DNA of 64,000 nucleotides from Gracilaria gracilis (taxonomy: Eukaryota > Rhodophyta > Florideophyceae > Gracilariales > Gracilariaceae). The translations under genes were made by a program, and so were the position numbers. The notes under the pieces were generated by a model. It made no database searches and was not told the origin of the DNA. It worked only from the letters and a program-made list of their open reading frames with translations. The stretch is from contig JARGSG010000218.1 in assembly GCA_030374805.1 (NCBI GenBank), forward strand, positions 868,001-932,000. The letters run 5' to 3'. Shown piece by piece: positions 1 through 9,425 of the stretch (positions are counted from its first letter, which is position 1; each line of letters begins with the position of its first letter).

Positions 1-1503
1 ATAGGGTCCCGCTTACCCTATCCAGAGTCCCAAAGAAAGGCAACAAGAGCGTCTACGTGCCGCCATTTGATTTGCGCAGCAGGTAGAAGTTTGGAACGAT
101 AGGTATTTTCGGATTCTCCCACTATAGCTTTGTACAGCACTAATATGGATGTCTACTTCGGTGTATCTCCAAATGAATGCATGCAAGGTTGTTTTTCCTG
201 CTATCATAGTGATCCATTGTAGGGTCGGTGTCCAGAACGAAGACAAAATGCGCCCTGACACGGCGCATATTTTTATTTATATTTTGCCCGGTAATACTTT
301 TTCCAAATAAAAAAGAGGGCATTCTAAATATACACGAGTGAAAAGTTTGTACTGCCTAAGAACAGCTTGCTCCTGTTTTGAAACACGTTTTGCCTTGAGA
401 AAAACGCTTGATTAGCTCTAAACCAGCCCAGCCCCTTTGTTAGTAGGAGCTTTGCTATATTAAACCTTCTCAAAACGCTTTGTTCTCGTTTCGTTTGCGT
501 TTGCACGCCACTTACGCTACACTTGTAGAAAGTTTATTCTTCCTCCTCTCCCTCTAATTCCAGCAAACGAAAAATATTCCTTTCCCACTTTCCTTCACGT
601 TGGTACGACATCCTTAGCGAAACTCATTTCAGCACACATCAACACAACAGCTCATCACGACGCTCGACTCATGCACCCTAAACAAGTCGATCAAACCAAT
701 TCAGGAGTAAAATCCACTTTCTACGTATCATCCCACATCACACAACCCCCATCCTTGCAAACAAAACGCTGGACACTCTCAACCTCAATTCTTGCACCGG
801 CACAGTGACGATGTCGTCATCATCTCATATAGTGGTACATAGCGCAAAACCTGTATTATCTTCATTTTTCAGATGGCCCAAAGGTAGCCTGGGGGAAGTT
901 GTTATCCTTTTTGTCACCTGGCGTCTCTAGATGCTCTTGCTCTTGATAAAACGTAACTGATTCGTATAAGCTATTGCATTCTCTCACTTCCCAGCTCGCA
1001 TTTTGATTTCTTACCCATTACTGTCGGCCGAGACAGGGATCAGATATTGCAGTCGCGCTACGCGTACGCTCGCTTGCGGAGGCAAAGCAAAGGAACAGGC
1101 ACAAGACCCCAGATCTCCTTCCGAGGATGCCCCCGATTCCGGTGCGGGAGCAACCGGGGCAAGTATTTATTCTGCCTCGTCCGGGAACTACCTCTTTGTG
1201 TTGACTCTACTGTCAGGTTCCCAAAGTGGAAACAACCCGGTTGTTTCCCGCCATCCAGGTTCTGCTGTGGCTTTCGATTACAGTACTTCCAAATAGGTTT
1301 ATACGCTGAGCTACCTACGATCGTTGTGCATATGCGTCCCGCTAGTATGTAATTTGAAACAAGTGCTTTTATTCCTGACAAGAATTGCACTAGTAATTAC
1401 GAATCGTCTAATTTCTGACGAAGGCGCTTTTCCCGCTATTCCCGGGACGATAGTGCTCTAGGTCCGCATCCCTGGATTGGAAACAGTGGAAAATATCCAC
1501 CGA
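1..1503. other. intergenic, no gene supported
   Basis: Short open frames exist on both strands but none has a recognisable domain or a convincing start. A pyrimidine-rich run at about 535-567 ends in CTAATTCCAG, which resembles a 3' splice site or a pyrimidine-rich promoter, but no exon can be attached to it. The right part is the 3' flank of the minus-strand PAN-domain gene. Confidence 0.5.
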
Positions 1504-2547
1504 CTAGTTGTCCAGACCGAAACAAGCGGCGCTAGCAAGGCTGCGCCATGAGTTGTGTCCCGGTGTGCAGTTTGGGACGTCACAGTCTATTTCTCTGGGA
1601 CTGCGATCCTTTCGCAACGAACCGGTATCCAGAACAAAATTACTATCCTCGCTGTTTCTGAAGTCGTCCCAGTACCCGCATCCACCCACACAGAAATCGG
1701 TACCACTGTTAGGAATCAACGTCTGCCAGAATTTCCCGCCTGTGCAGCCTCGATGATATGCACCATGAGCAATCTTTCCAATGTACACCACAGCTCGACT
1801 TCCATGCATTTCTGCGCCTCTTCCAGGTTCCCTGAAATAGTAGCCGTTGTGTTGATTGTATCTAACTCGTGCAACGGGACCAGATGCCCCAAGCGTCCAG
1901 ATCTGAACGTATTCATTGTCGTTGCCATGACGACCACCGCCGAAAAGCTGGTTGACGCAACCTTTTTGCCACCCGTACCACAGGTTGAACTGATACACAG
2001 TGTACCGACCACATTTCTTCGAATGAACGAAAACAGGAGCTCTCCGATCGAACCTGCCGTTACAAATTCCATCGCGTGACGGGCTTGCTTCCTTGTCATC
2101 GGGGAAGCACCACCCATCGGCATCGTCGTCAAATCGGAAGATTGGTAGGTACGGTCTCGCGTCCGCCAAAGGATCATGAGGAGTCATACCAAACGAATCT
2201 CGTCCATTGGCAAGAAGGAGGCTGCGAAGTATTCCGCACACTGCACCAGGGTCCGAGTTAGAAATGGCAGAGGATTGCGAGACGCTTCGACCAGTCTTAA
2301 ACCAGCATGTACCGCCGTTGTAACGAGTCCAAGCAAAGTGTGAGCAGTCCCTTTTCAGGTCACAAGCTCGGGAGCAGTCTTCACCGCGCATCTGGGCGGA
2401 GCCAATGTCATTGCCACGAAAGTCACAGTTCATGGCCCATACTGCATCGGATGAGGTTTGCCACTCCAAACCGTTCGCGAGTTGGGCGGTAGAAGCCAAG
2501 GAAAAGGTCAAAAGCGAAAATGTGATGATGCGACTGATGCGAATCAT
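1504..2547 (-). CDS. secreted PAN/Apple-domain protein with a Vps62/NPP1-like C-terminal region
   Basis: The frame gives 347 residues from the first ATG (context GCCACAATG); a longer frame begins only with a non-ATG codon. Residues 1-26 form a signal peptide (basic start, hydrophobic core, cut near LANG/LEW), so the product should be secreted or enter the secretory path. Residues about 35-105 carry the Cys pattern of a PAN/Apple module (C41, C58, C62, C68, C81, C104), a fold that binds protein or sugar. Residues about 130-290 are rich in Trp, Tyr, Gly and Cys and contain HGNDNEYVQIW (207-217), which recalls the H-x-G-D-W-E-H-V box of Vps62/NPP1-like proteins. The C-terminal assignment is by motif shape only. 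It could act in the cell wall or in recognition. No intron is needed. The gene looks intact. Confidence 0.75.
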   Translation of the reverse strand: MIRISRIITFSLLTFSLASTAQLANGLEWQTSSDAVWAMNCDFRGNDIGSAQMRGEDCSRACDLKRDCSHFAWTRYNGGTCWFKTGRSVSQSSAISNSDPGAVCGILRSLLLANGRDSFGMTPHDPLADARPYLPIFRFDDDADGWCFPDDKEASPSRDGICNGRFDRRAPVFVHSKKCGRYTVYQFNLWYGWQKGCVNQLFGGGRHGNDNEYVQIWTLGASGPVARVRYNQHNGYYFREPGRGAEMHGSRAVVYIGKIAHGAYHRGCTGGKFWQTLIPNSGTDFCVGGCGYWDDFRNSEDSNFVLDTGSLRKDRSPREIDCDVPNCTPGHNSWRSLASAACFGLDN

Positions 2548-2770
2548 TGTGGCTCGTTGAAGATAATGAGTGCGGTTGACCTGTCCGGGACGCCAGAACA
2601 CTTTGCTCAAGTAGCCCTTTCATTTCCTTGCCAACTGTCGCTACACGCGATTTAGAGTACCGAAAGTAAATCTAGATACGTTGGTGAGCAAGGAGGTTCG
2701 GGAGGGCATCATCGAACCAAATTGCGTGACGGGAGATCTACATGTGAGAATTGTTGCTTGCAGCTGTAAC

Positions 2771-2823
2771 TCCAATTGTTGGGGCTCACCCTCAATTTGG
2801 AGCAATAATGACTCCAACAATTG
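2771..2823. repeat. short inverted repeat
   Basis: The left arm TCCAATTGTTGG (2771-2782) pairs with CCAACAATTGG (2813-2823) across about 30 bases. It lies about 225 bases upstream of the PAN gene. It may be a small foldback element or a cruciform; nothing ties it to a function. Confidence 0.5.
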
Positions 2824-3267
2824 GCAGTTCGATTGTGTAATTGTTTTTATTCCTTACAGAGAGCTCCTGGAAAAGGAACATGTTTACATTTCATGGACTT
2901 CTAACAATGATAGACTTTTGAAGTTCTGGAAAATGGAATTAATGCTGTACCCTGTATGTACAGGTGGCGCCTTGCTGTCATGCAAATAGGTTTTAGTTTT
3001 TCTTATTGACATTGCTGTTGGGAACTTTCACTCATCTTACAAAATGGTTGCACTGCTACGTGTACACGCACAAAACTGCAACATTAAACGGTAGCATAAT
3101 CGTGTTTCTGGCTTTTGTTTGCCTCTTTAGAGACATAATCTTGTAGGTCTAATAGAGACTCTATAGTACAAAAATCTATTTTGCTTACTGCCTTCAAAAG
3201 AATCGCAAAACTACTGCGTTACGCTTCGAAATTGTAATTGAAAACAAATAGAGAAAACATATGGCGA

Positions 3268-3294
3268 CATGTACACGTAGACTACGTGTACATG
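3268..3294. repeat. perfect 27-bp palindrome with ACGT core
   Basis: The 13-base arm CATGTACACGTAG (3268-3280) is followed by one A and its exact reverse complement (3282-3294). The half-site CTACGTGTAC also occurs at 3056-3065. The ACGTG core is the type bound by bZIP and bHLH factors. Its place 445 bases upstream of the zinc-finger gene fits a regulatory site, but this is inference. Confidence 0.55.
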
Positions 3295-3738
3295 AATAAG
3301 TTCTTGTAAGTACTTACAGTGTCTTCCAAAACAGAATTGGTTTTCAACCTAATAGTTTCAATCTCAGCATCCTTTTTCAAATTAAAGTTATGAAAACAAA
3401 CGTTCGTATTATTAATGTCGTGGTCTATCCAGACTGTCATCATTAGGTTCTGTGATGGCGATTCTGGCTCAACGCTTTACCAAATCAGTTCTCTCTTCAT
3501 GTAACAGTTTAAACCCATACTACGGCCCTGCTTTGCCAAGAAAGAGGCATGTTGAGGGAAACACTGAACTCATATTCACATTCTTATTTTCATTCCATTT
3601 CCAATTCCGAAGAGTGTATTCAAGTGATTGCGGTAGAAAAGCAGCTTCGCTCCCTTACTCTTTCTAATTCAGCCTCTGTTTTGTACTTCAGCCTCAGTCC
3701 GAAGCCTTTAGTCTCCATCATCCCATAGAGTTTCAGAT

Positions 3739-4425
3739 ATGTCTCGGAAAAATTCACCATACCGCGACGGCGACGCACAAGGAAACTACAGAAAAAGTTT
3801 CAGAAAGCTTAGCATGAAAAACATGTATGGTTTGAGCGATGACGAAGATATGGGCTCACCTCGCACACGATACAATCTCGCAATGAATGAGCTCATTGGG
3901 AATTCGCCCTGTCTTTCTGCTCCCGATGAGCCTTGTTTCCCGGGTTTCGGGGATGAATCTAATCCTCTATTCGTTGAAAACGATGCCCTTGGCAGTTACA
4001 TGACGAATCCTTTTACTCAGCCCAGCGAATCTGGAAGACGCAAAAAGTCTTCAGCTGCAGCACATCGCAGCGCAGCTGGCAGTAGCAATCTTCCCTCCTT
4101 ACCGTTGCAACCAGCTGTCCAAAAAGTACGCAAAGAACGCAAGCAGGAAAGGAAAAGAAATTCCGGGAGGGAGGTGAACTTGAAGTGCCTCAAATGTGAT
4201 AAGACGTTCTCTGACCCATCTAATTTGAGGAAGCATGAGAAGAGGGTACATGAACAGGGCATGAACTGCACCAAGTGTGATGCAAAGTTCTCAGACCGAT
4301 ACTCTCTGCGCCGTCATGTAGAAAAGAACCACACAGAACTGAGAGTTCAATGTCCACATTGTGATTCAACGTTCTCTCATCGGGATAACATGAGGGCTCA
4401 CGTGAAGAATTATCACCGTAGCTAA
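3739..4425 (+). CDS. C2H2 zinc-finger protein, three C-terminal fingers
   Basis: The 228-residue protein has three tandem C2H2 fingers at its end: C150/C153/H166/H171, C177/C180/H193/H198 and C205/C208/H221/H226, each C-x2-C-x12-H-x4-H. The linkers are short and not the TGEKP type. Residues 126-144 are strongly basic (KERKQERKR) and should act as a nuclear localisation signal and add to DNA contact. The N-terminal 120 residues are Ser-, Asn- and acid-rich and look disordered. Known members with this layout bind DNA as transcription factors; the target is unknown. The start ATG is the first in frame. It is single-exon as read, with a possible leader intron ending near 3672. It looks intact. 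Confidence 0.85.
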   Translation: MSRKNSPYRDGDAQGNYRKSFRKLSMKNMYGLSDDEDMGSPRTRYNLAMNELIGNSPCLSAPDEPCFPGFGDESNPLFVENDALGSYMTNPFTQPSESGRRKKSSAAAHRSAAGSSNLPSLPLQPAVQKVRKERKQERKRNSGREVNLKCLKCDKTFSDPSNLRKHEKRVHEQGMNCTKCDAKFSDRYSLRRHVEKNHTELRVQCPHCDSTFSHRDNMRAHVKNYHRS

Positions 4426-5034
4426 GTACCTGATAGATCCCGATCATTGTGGGTGTAGCTCTAGATACTTGTTGTTGTCGTTTTGAAAATCTCCCTATAG
4501 ACAATTGCATACTTAGTGCATGCGAGAGCGTGGCATGGAGACAAACTTTGCAAGAGCGAAATGTACAACACTGGGCGATGTAGATATGGAATTGTACTCA
4601 AGTATACTTACAGACTCTCCATTTTCCAGCAATAGAAATAAACGCTGTGCTTCTTTTAAAATTCATACGGTGATTGCATTCAAATTTGTTGTACGCAAAA
4701 TCAGTTACAACATGGATTTTTTATTGCACAAGACCATGCTGTAACCTTTACACGTATTTGAATTCTGCAAAATGGCGAATAAGTCCAATCCTTTTCTTCT
4801 ATGGAAGAAAAGGATTGCATTTATGCGTCGCGTAACCGACCTTTAAACATTTGGACTTTTGAATTTAACGCCTTCATCCCCACGCCTGGAAGCTCAAAAT
4901 ATCTACACAGATCCGGCCGGGCCTGGGCACTTGCGTGTTTCTTTCAGTTGATCTTTTTGTTTTTTGGGAATAAGATACAGGGCGAGTCCATAGAGCTTAC
5001 TCACCCTGTCTCCTTTTCCCAAAACACAACGCGT
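4426..5034. other. intergenic, no gene supported
   Basis: This is the 3' flank of the zinc-finger gene. It holds one clear hairpin (4786-4817) and AT-rich sequence. A 93-codon plus frame from 4801 overlaps the hairpin and shows no domain. Confidence 0.45.
4786..4817. repeat. 14-bp perfect hairpin
   Basis: CAATCCTTTTCTTC (4786-4799) is followed by a four-base loop and the exact reverse complement (4804-4817). It could mark a processing or 3'-end signal, a small-RNA hairpin or a relic foldback. No function can be read from sequence alone. Confidence 0.6.
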
Positions 5035-5268
5035 TCAAGGAATACCTCTATCAGGATGACATCGCTTTTGGGCTGGAAGTAGCGGGTGGAAGACACATAT
5101 CGGATCGTCGGGGATGCAAGTTGCATCGCTGAACGACTCAAATCGGCTCACCATCGCACCATCTCCATCCAGCGCCGCCATCAACTGCAAAACAACGACA
5201 AAGAGGTCACCGTCGGCAGGTTCTGGATCTTCCCACAGAAACAACAAGTATTCGTACTTTTGGAAGTT
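5035..5268 (-). other. possible coding fragment, unknown
   Basis: An open frame of about 78 codons has balanced, protein-like composition (hydrophobic start, acidic and Gly-rich middle, Cys/Pro-rich end). It lacks a good ATG at its head; a stop lies just upstream. No family was recognised. It may be an exon or a relic of a host gene next to the bromoperoxidase, or chance. Confidence 0.2.
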
Positions 5269-5716
5269 CTCATTTTAACCACCCTTTTCCTGCCCTTGGA
5301 AGTTTAAAGGTTGCTGATAGGGCTATATCTTTTGAACAATGTTGTGACAATAGCGTTCATTTGCAGCGGTGTTCATAACTCTTGGCTTCCATCATCTTTT
5401 GAGGTCGCTTAAGTCTACATCTATCATGAGACTCGTGATTCATTCATATGATCAATTGTTTATTTAAGCAGATTCGCACACCGGAAATGTCGCATCGATT
5501 TAGATCACTAATGCGCGATCAAGAAGAGAGTTCTGAGATGTCCGTTTGTTTTTTTGCGAACATGATGTGACATGCAAAAGAGGAGTTGTGCGTAGGTAGG
5601 TGGATCTAGAGTTTTCTGTGACTCAAGTAGAGCTCTCCTTGCCATGGAGAGACTACCCACACAAACATGCCCACGGGCCGACGCAGAGGGGACGGGACGA
5701 TGCCTCCCGTTCAGGC
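5269..5716. other. 3' flank of the bromoperoxidase gene
   Basis: No gene or repeat is supported here. The sequence is AT-rich and would contain the 3' end of the minus-strand bromoperoxidase transcript. Confidence 0.4.
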
Positions 5717-7561
5717 TTAGATGCGGATCTCCCCGCCGTCGAACAGCGGAACTGTCATTGAAAAGTTCTCGCCGAACGTCAGCTTCTGTTCCTCCAAGAC
5801 TCCGAGTGCAATCTGTTCACCAACCCTGATCGATTCGATGTAGTCAGTGAAGTAGTGCACGCCCGCCCAGTTACGTCCGATGCAGATGTTAGAGCAAACC
5901 TTGTTCAGTTCGCCCTCAACAGTCAAAGCCTTATTTCCATACTGCCCAATGCGGTTGTCCAGTGACTTTCCATCAGCGTTGGCCACAAATGCAAACGGTT
6001 GCTTCGTCTCCGGATCACGCAACTCGTATGCATGATCAAAGAACGCCTTAAGAACCGTCACACACGCTCCGGCCACCGTTGCGTGACCCGCGCCGTAACT
6101 TGGATGCATGGGGCTTCCCTCCGGGAATGCCATTGGTAACAAGTAACTTCTACCTGCTCCCTTATCTTGTGATCGCGGAATATCGTTATCTGACAGTTGG
6201 TTCTGTAACTCGTTATGACGTCCAACCTTGCCTAACAAGTTCGAGTCCTGCTCTTTCAGCGCATTGTACAGCGGTTCCACGCCGGCGAACAACGGGTTAC
6301 CGCCCTCTGTTCGGTATTTCTCCACAAGTCCTCCCACGGCCTCGGGACGAAGACGTCTGTGCACATTGAACTTCTGGAATCGCACAGCTTTCAGAGCGCG
6401 CGTGGCTACCTCGGTCACCAACGACAAGATATGCGGCCCGCCGAATGTAGCAAAGGTCTGCTGACGGTCGATGTCATCATCAAGTTGGAATGGCAATCCT
6501 TTGTCAAATGGAACTCTCATTCCAAGCAAAATCAGACAGGCGTTCAAATACGCCTGATACAAAGCATCAAAGTGAACGTACGTAGCCAGGTCACGCGGTG
6601 TGCTTATGAATCGGAAGCCTCGGTCTCCTTGCGTATCCTCGTAAACTTCTCTGCCGCGCACGTCGGCGCCGTTTTGAACATCCATGAAGGATTCCCATGT
6701 GGTCATAAAGTCACGCCGAGGTTCAGCCACGCGCACTTTTTGATCCACCCTTTGAGCGCCGTAACTAATGAAACCGTCGTGAATCTGATGCGCTTTGCTG
6801 ATTCCGGTGTTTCCGATGAGAAGGAATTGAGACAGATACGGACCTTCCAAATCACCGGGAGTAACTCCTCGGAAGATGTTACCGGCAGTGACGGCAGGAC
6901 GAAGGCGTGCGCGCTGCTCCAGTGTCAAAGATAGAGGAATGGTGGAAGGGTTGGTGCCATATTTAATCCATTCGGTTTCATTCAAACCGTTCACAGCGTC
7001 AAGCACATCCCTGTCGTTGTCAAAGTTGGCGAAAGGCGTGTCGCGAAGCAAAGCCATCCAATAGCATTCCGAAATCTCAGTGACCAATTCTGCACTGTCA
7101 AGGGCGGGCGCGGGCGGCATGGTGACGGCCTGAGCATCAGGGCCCTCAAGATCATAGGTGAGGCCGGCACCCATGGATTCCCAAGCGCGAACATCGACTT
7201 CGGGGTCACTCGCTATACCGGAGGTGAAACGGCTTTCACCCTCCGCAACGCGCGGACCAAGCGGTACGGCAGCAATGGTGGCGCGATCGCCGCTGTCCAT
7301 GGCGAGGATGAACTGTTGGAAATCATTGGGATTGCTGATCACACCGGTCTGGGGGTCATGAGCGAAGCCCTTGGTGAAACTGGCGAGATGCGAAGGCCGA
7401 CCCTGATTGGCTCCGAATTGGGTTCCAAACGGGAAGCGGTAGCGAAGTTCCTCCCGGTTGGCGATATGGCGCGGGTGCGGACGACTCTTAGCCAGAAGGG
7501 CGGCTTGCTCTCGCACCTCATAGGCAGAGTTGGCACGGTTGGCGTGCTTGGTGGCAGACAT
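5717..7561 (-). CDS. vanadium-dependent bromoperoxidase (haloperoxidase)
   Basis: The 614-residue protein closely follows red-algal (Corallina) vanadium bromoperoxidases, whose usual length is about 600. The enzyme uses H2O2 and bromide to make a hypobromite-like oxidant that halogenates organic substrates and scavenges peroxide. Vanadate-binding residues are visible: K397 and R405 in KFNVHRRLRP; G492 and H493 with the upstream H486 in MHPSYGAGH; R563 and H569 in RNWAGVH, where H569 is the axial vanadate ligand. The Ser that normally precedes Gly-His in the active site (S483 in Corallina) is Ala491 here. No signal peptide is evident. The start ATG has the context TTTCACAATG and follows a pyrimidine-rich leader. 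There are no introns and it looks intact and functional. Confidence 0.95.
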   Translation of the reverse strand: MSATKHANRANSAYEVREQAALLAKSRPHPRHIANREELRYRFPFGTQFGANQGRPSHLASFTKGFAHDPQTGVISNPNDFQQFILAMDSGDRATIAAVPLGPRVAEGESRFTSGIASDPEVDVRAWESMGAGLTYDLEGPDAQAVTMPPAPALDSAELVTEISECYWMALLRDTPFANFDNDRDVLDAVNGLNETEWIKYGTNPSTIPLSLTLEQRARLRPAVTAGNIFRGVTPGDLEGPYLSQFLLIGNTGISKAHQIHDGFISYGAQRVDQKVRVAEPRRDFMTTWESFMDVQNGADVRGREVYEDTQGDRGFRFISTPRDLATYVHFDALYQAYLNACLILLGMRVPFDKGLPFQLDDDIDRQQTFATFGGPHILSLVTEVATRALKAVRFQKFNVHRRLRPEAVGGLVEKYRTEGGNPLFAGVEPLYNALKEQDSNLLGKVGRHNELQNQLSDNDIPRSQDKGAGRSYLLPMAFPEGSPMHPSYGAGHATVAGACVTVLKAFFDHAYELRDPETKQPFAFVANADGKSLDNRIGQYGNKALTVEGELNKVCSNICIGRNWAGVHYFTDYIESIRVGEQIALGVLEEQKLTFGENFSMTVPLFDGGEIRI

Positions 7562-7700
7562 TGTGAAACAAACGAATTCGGTAGTAGCTGGGGAGAAGAG
7601 TGGTTGGAGTGTGCGAAGCTGGTGGGAAAGATTTGGAGGTGGGGAGAGAGCGACGTTCAGGAAAACTGCGGGGCAGGGAAGGGTTTAAGTAGTGGAGCTG
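7562..7700 (-). promoter_or_regulatory. pyrimidine-rich leader/promoter of the bromoperoxidase
   Basis: Read on the minus strand, this stretch is rich in CT runs (for example CTCTCTCCCCACCTCC) up to the ACAATG start context. Similar CT-rich sequence precedes the zinc-finger gene. No TATA box stands out. The call rests on position and base composition only. Confidence 0.3.
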
Positions 7701-8544
7701 TGGGGTGAAGTTCATGACAGGGGAAAGTCTTGGTGGGAGCTCCAGCTTGTTGAAAGGGATACTTCGATGGTGTGCCGCATTCTGACGTCAGCGAAGGCTA
7801 AAATGGAATACTTAACGGCTGGGGAAAAGGATGACGAGCGTGCACAGGAGAATCAAATCAACTTAGGGCAAGCACGAAGAAGCATCAAGGTACTGCAGCG
7901 GGGTATTGAAGGTGAAAGGCGCAAAAAAAGCTGTGGTGTCAAGGTGCAATTTAGTTGTGAACCATCAAGATTGTGCTAAGGGCAGTCTCGCTCCACAATG
8001 GGTGGCGGCAAGCTGAGCGGAAGAAGTGCTGGGGAGGAAACAACGGCGCCTGACGTGTCAATCACACGTCACGTTGTGGCATAACACATCGCCGAGCGCG
8101 CATCACGCGTGTAACGCCACAAGGGCAGAAACAACTCGCAACAATCGCGACGCGCTTGTTGCGCCAGCGTGGAACAACATGTTCGTGTCACTATTGCCCA
8201 TTTCGTCCACACCGAAGAAGCTTTCTCTGTTTTGGGTAACTACCGTTGGTAACGGCAACCCAGTAGTAGTGCGAAACGCATCCCGATTCGCACGCCAAAT
8301 CTAGGCCTTTCAAGTCTAGAGATATGGGTGCAGGGCGTATCGTTTGTAAGAAACTGACTAGATAGGGACCAATTAGATTTCAGAACGCAGCACTCTCAGA
8401 TGAGAGAGCATGAGGGCCTCCAGTCCATCTCTACAACAACTCAAGCTCCCAAAATCCATTCCTGCCTTGCCTCCAAATAACGTTATATTCTGCCTTTTGG
8501 CGCCATTTCAAACCTGATGTGGCAAAGTCGCCTGACTTACAAGG
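7701..8544. other. intergenic, upstream of bromoperoxidase
   Basis: No gene is supported. The stretch 8048-8170 has several CACGTCAC/GCGTGTAACGCC-like words, similar in flavour to 9131-9210. They may be related repeats on the two sides of the foldback block. Confidence 0.35.
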
Positions 8545-8664
8545 TTTATCAACTGGCACGAGAGTGCGATATGAGCCCGAGGGAGTGTTATTTTCCCGAG
8601 GCGGAGCCGAGGGATAATGACCATCCCGAGGGCTCATATCGCGCTCGAGTGCCACGTTGATAAC
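8545..8664. repeat. foldback (MITE-like) inverted repeat
   Basis: About 45 bases at the left (TTTATCAACTGGCACGAGAG and onward) pair imperfectly with the right end (CTCGAGTGCCACGTTGATAA). The centre is again GC-rich and self-complementary (CCCGAGG and repeats). The whole unit can form one long hairpin and resembles a non-autonomous foldback element. Flanking duplications were not found with confidence. Confidence 0.6.
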
Positions 8665-8675
8665 GTGTTTGTCGT

Positions 8676-9127
8676 CGTCCTGGTTCTCAGGGAAAATATC
8701 AAAATGTGAGCGGTGTATGATGGTCGTCCTCACGTGAGAGTAACGGAAATCTCACACTGGGAACGGAAGGGAAGATATCAATATTTTCCCGTCCGTAACG
8801 ATATTTCCCTGAGGGCATTCCCACCGGTATGCGCAAAGCCTATACTCCAGAACTAGTTGGTCCGTGTGGGGCGCTACAGGACATGACAGGGGCACACGTG
8901 TAGCGAATTCTGCCCAAAGCCAAGGGATCCACCCTAAAAGTGTTGTCATTTAGTCTGATTTTCCTAAAAAATCAATCAAAACCATTGTTTTAGGACGGCG
9001 TTTGCACTATGTTTTGACAGCGCATGCACGTCGTCGTACGTGGTGTCACCTTCGGTTCTAAAACTCACCGGTCAGGCTTTGGTCGTGGTCTAACCCTGGT
9101 AACCGGTGGGAATGCCCTGAGAACCAG
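8676..9127. repeat. nested inverted-repeat block
   Basis: CCTGGTTCTCAGGG at the left end is repeated inverted at the right end (9114-9127). Inside, CTCAGGGAAAATATC (from 8685) is inverted at 8800-8813, and CTGAGGGCATTCCCACCGGT (from 8809) is inverted near 9100-9119. The overlapping pairings suggest a foldback element built up by repeated inversion, or two nested MITEs. It has no coding capacity. Confidence 0.55.
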
Positions 9128-9425
9128 GCGACAAGACGCGTGCGTCAATCACGCGTGACGTGCGTGTTGTGCGCCACGCAGTCTGTCACACTTTGTGGCG
9201 TAACGAATCGCAATCCACCTTGGCGTGCCGCGTTGTCGTCGTGAGAGCGTGTGTGTGAGCGCTCAACGAATAGTTGGCATGCCTGAACACCCCTGCAACA
9301 TTGAATGCCTTCTATATCTTCATCTTGAGGAAAACGAAATTTGAACGCTTGGATACAATGAAGGGAGTCGTATTCTGTCTCTTGCGAGTTCAGTTTGTAC
9401 ACAGTGTATTGAGTTACTCTCTCTT

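Larger units (their letters stand above)
2548..3738. other. intergenic region between divergent genes
   Basis: This separates the minus-strand PAN gene from the plus-strand zinc-finger gene and so should hold both promoters. It contains a short inverted repeat (2771-2823), a perfect 27-bp palindrome (3268-3294), and a pyrimidine-rich stretch at 3650-3676 ending in CTAATTCAG that could be a 3' splice site of a leader intron or an initiator region. No protein domain was recognised in the short frames here. Confidence 0.5.

Noticed and set aside
1020-1300. Possible tRNA-like folds near GC-rich segments
   Set aside because: No acceptor, anticodon and T-loop set could be fitted by eye.
1555-2177. 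Frames of 150-174 codons overlapping the PAN gene
   Set aside because: They are shadows of the minus-strand gene, which has the signal peptide and the Cys pattern.
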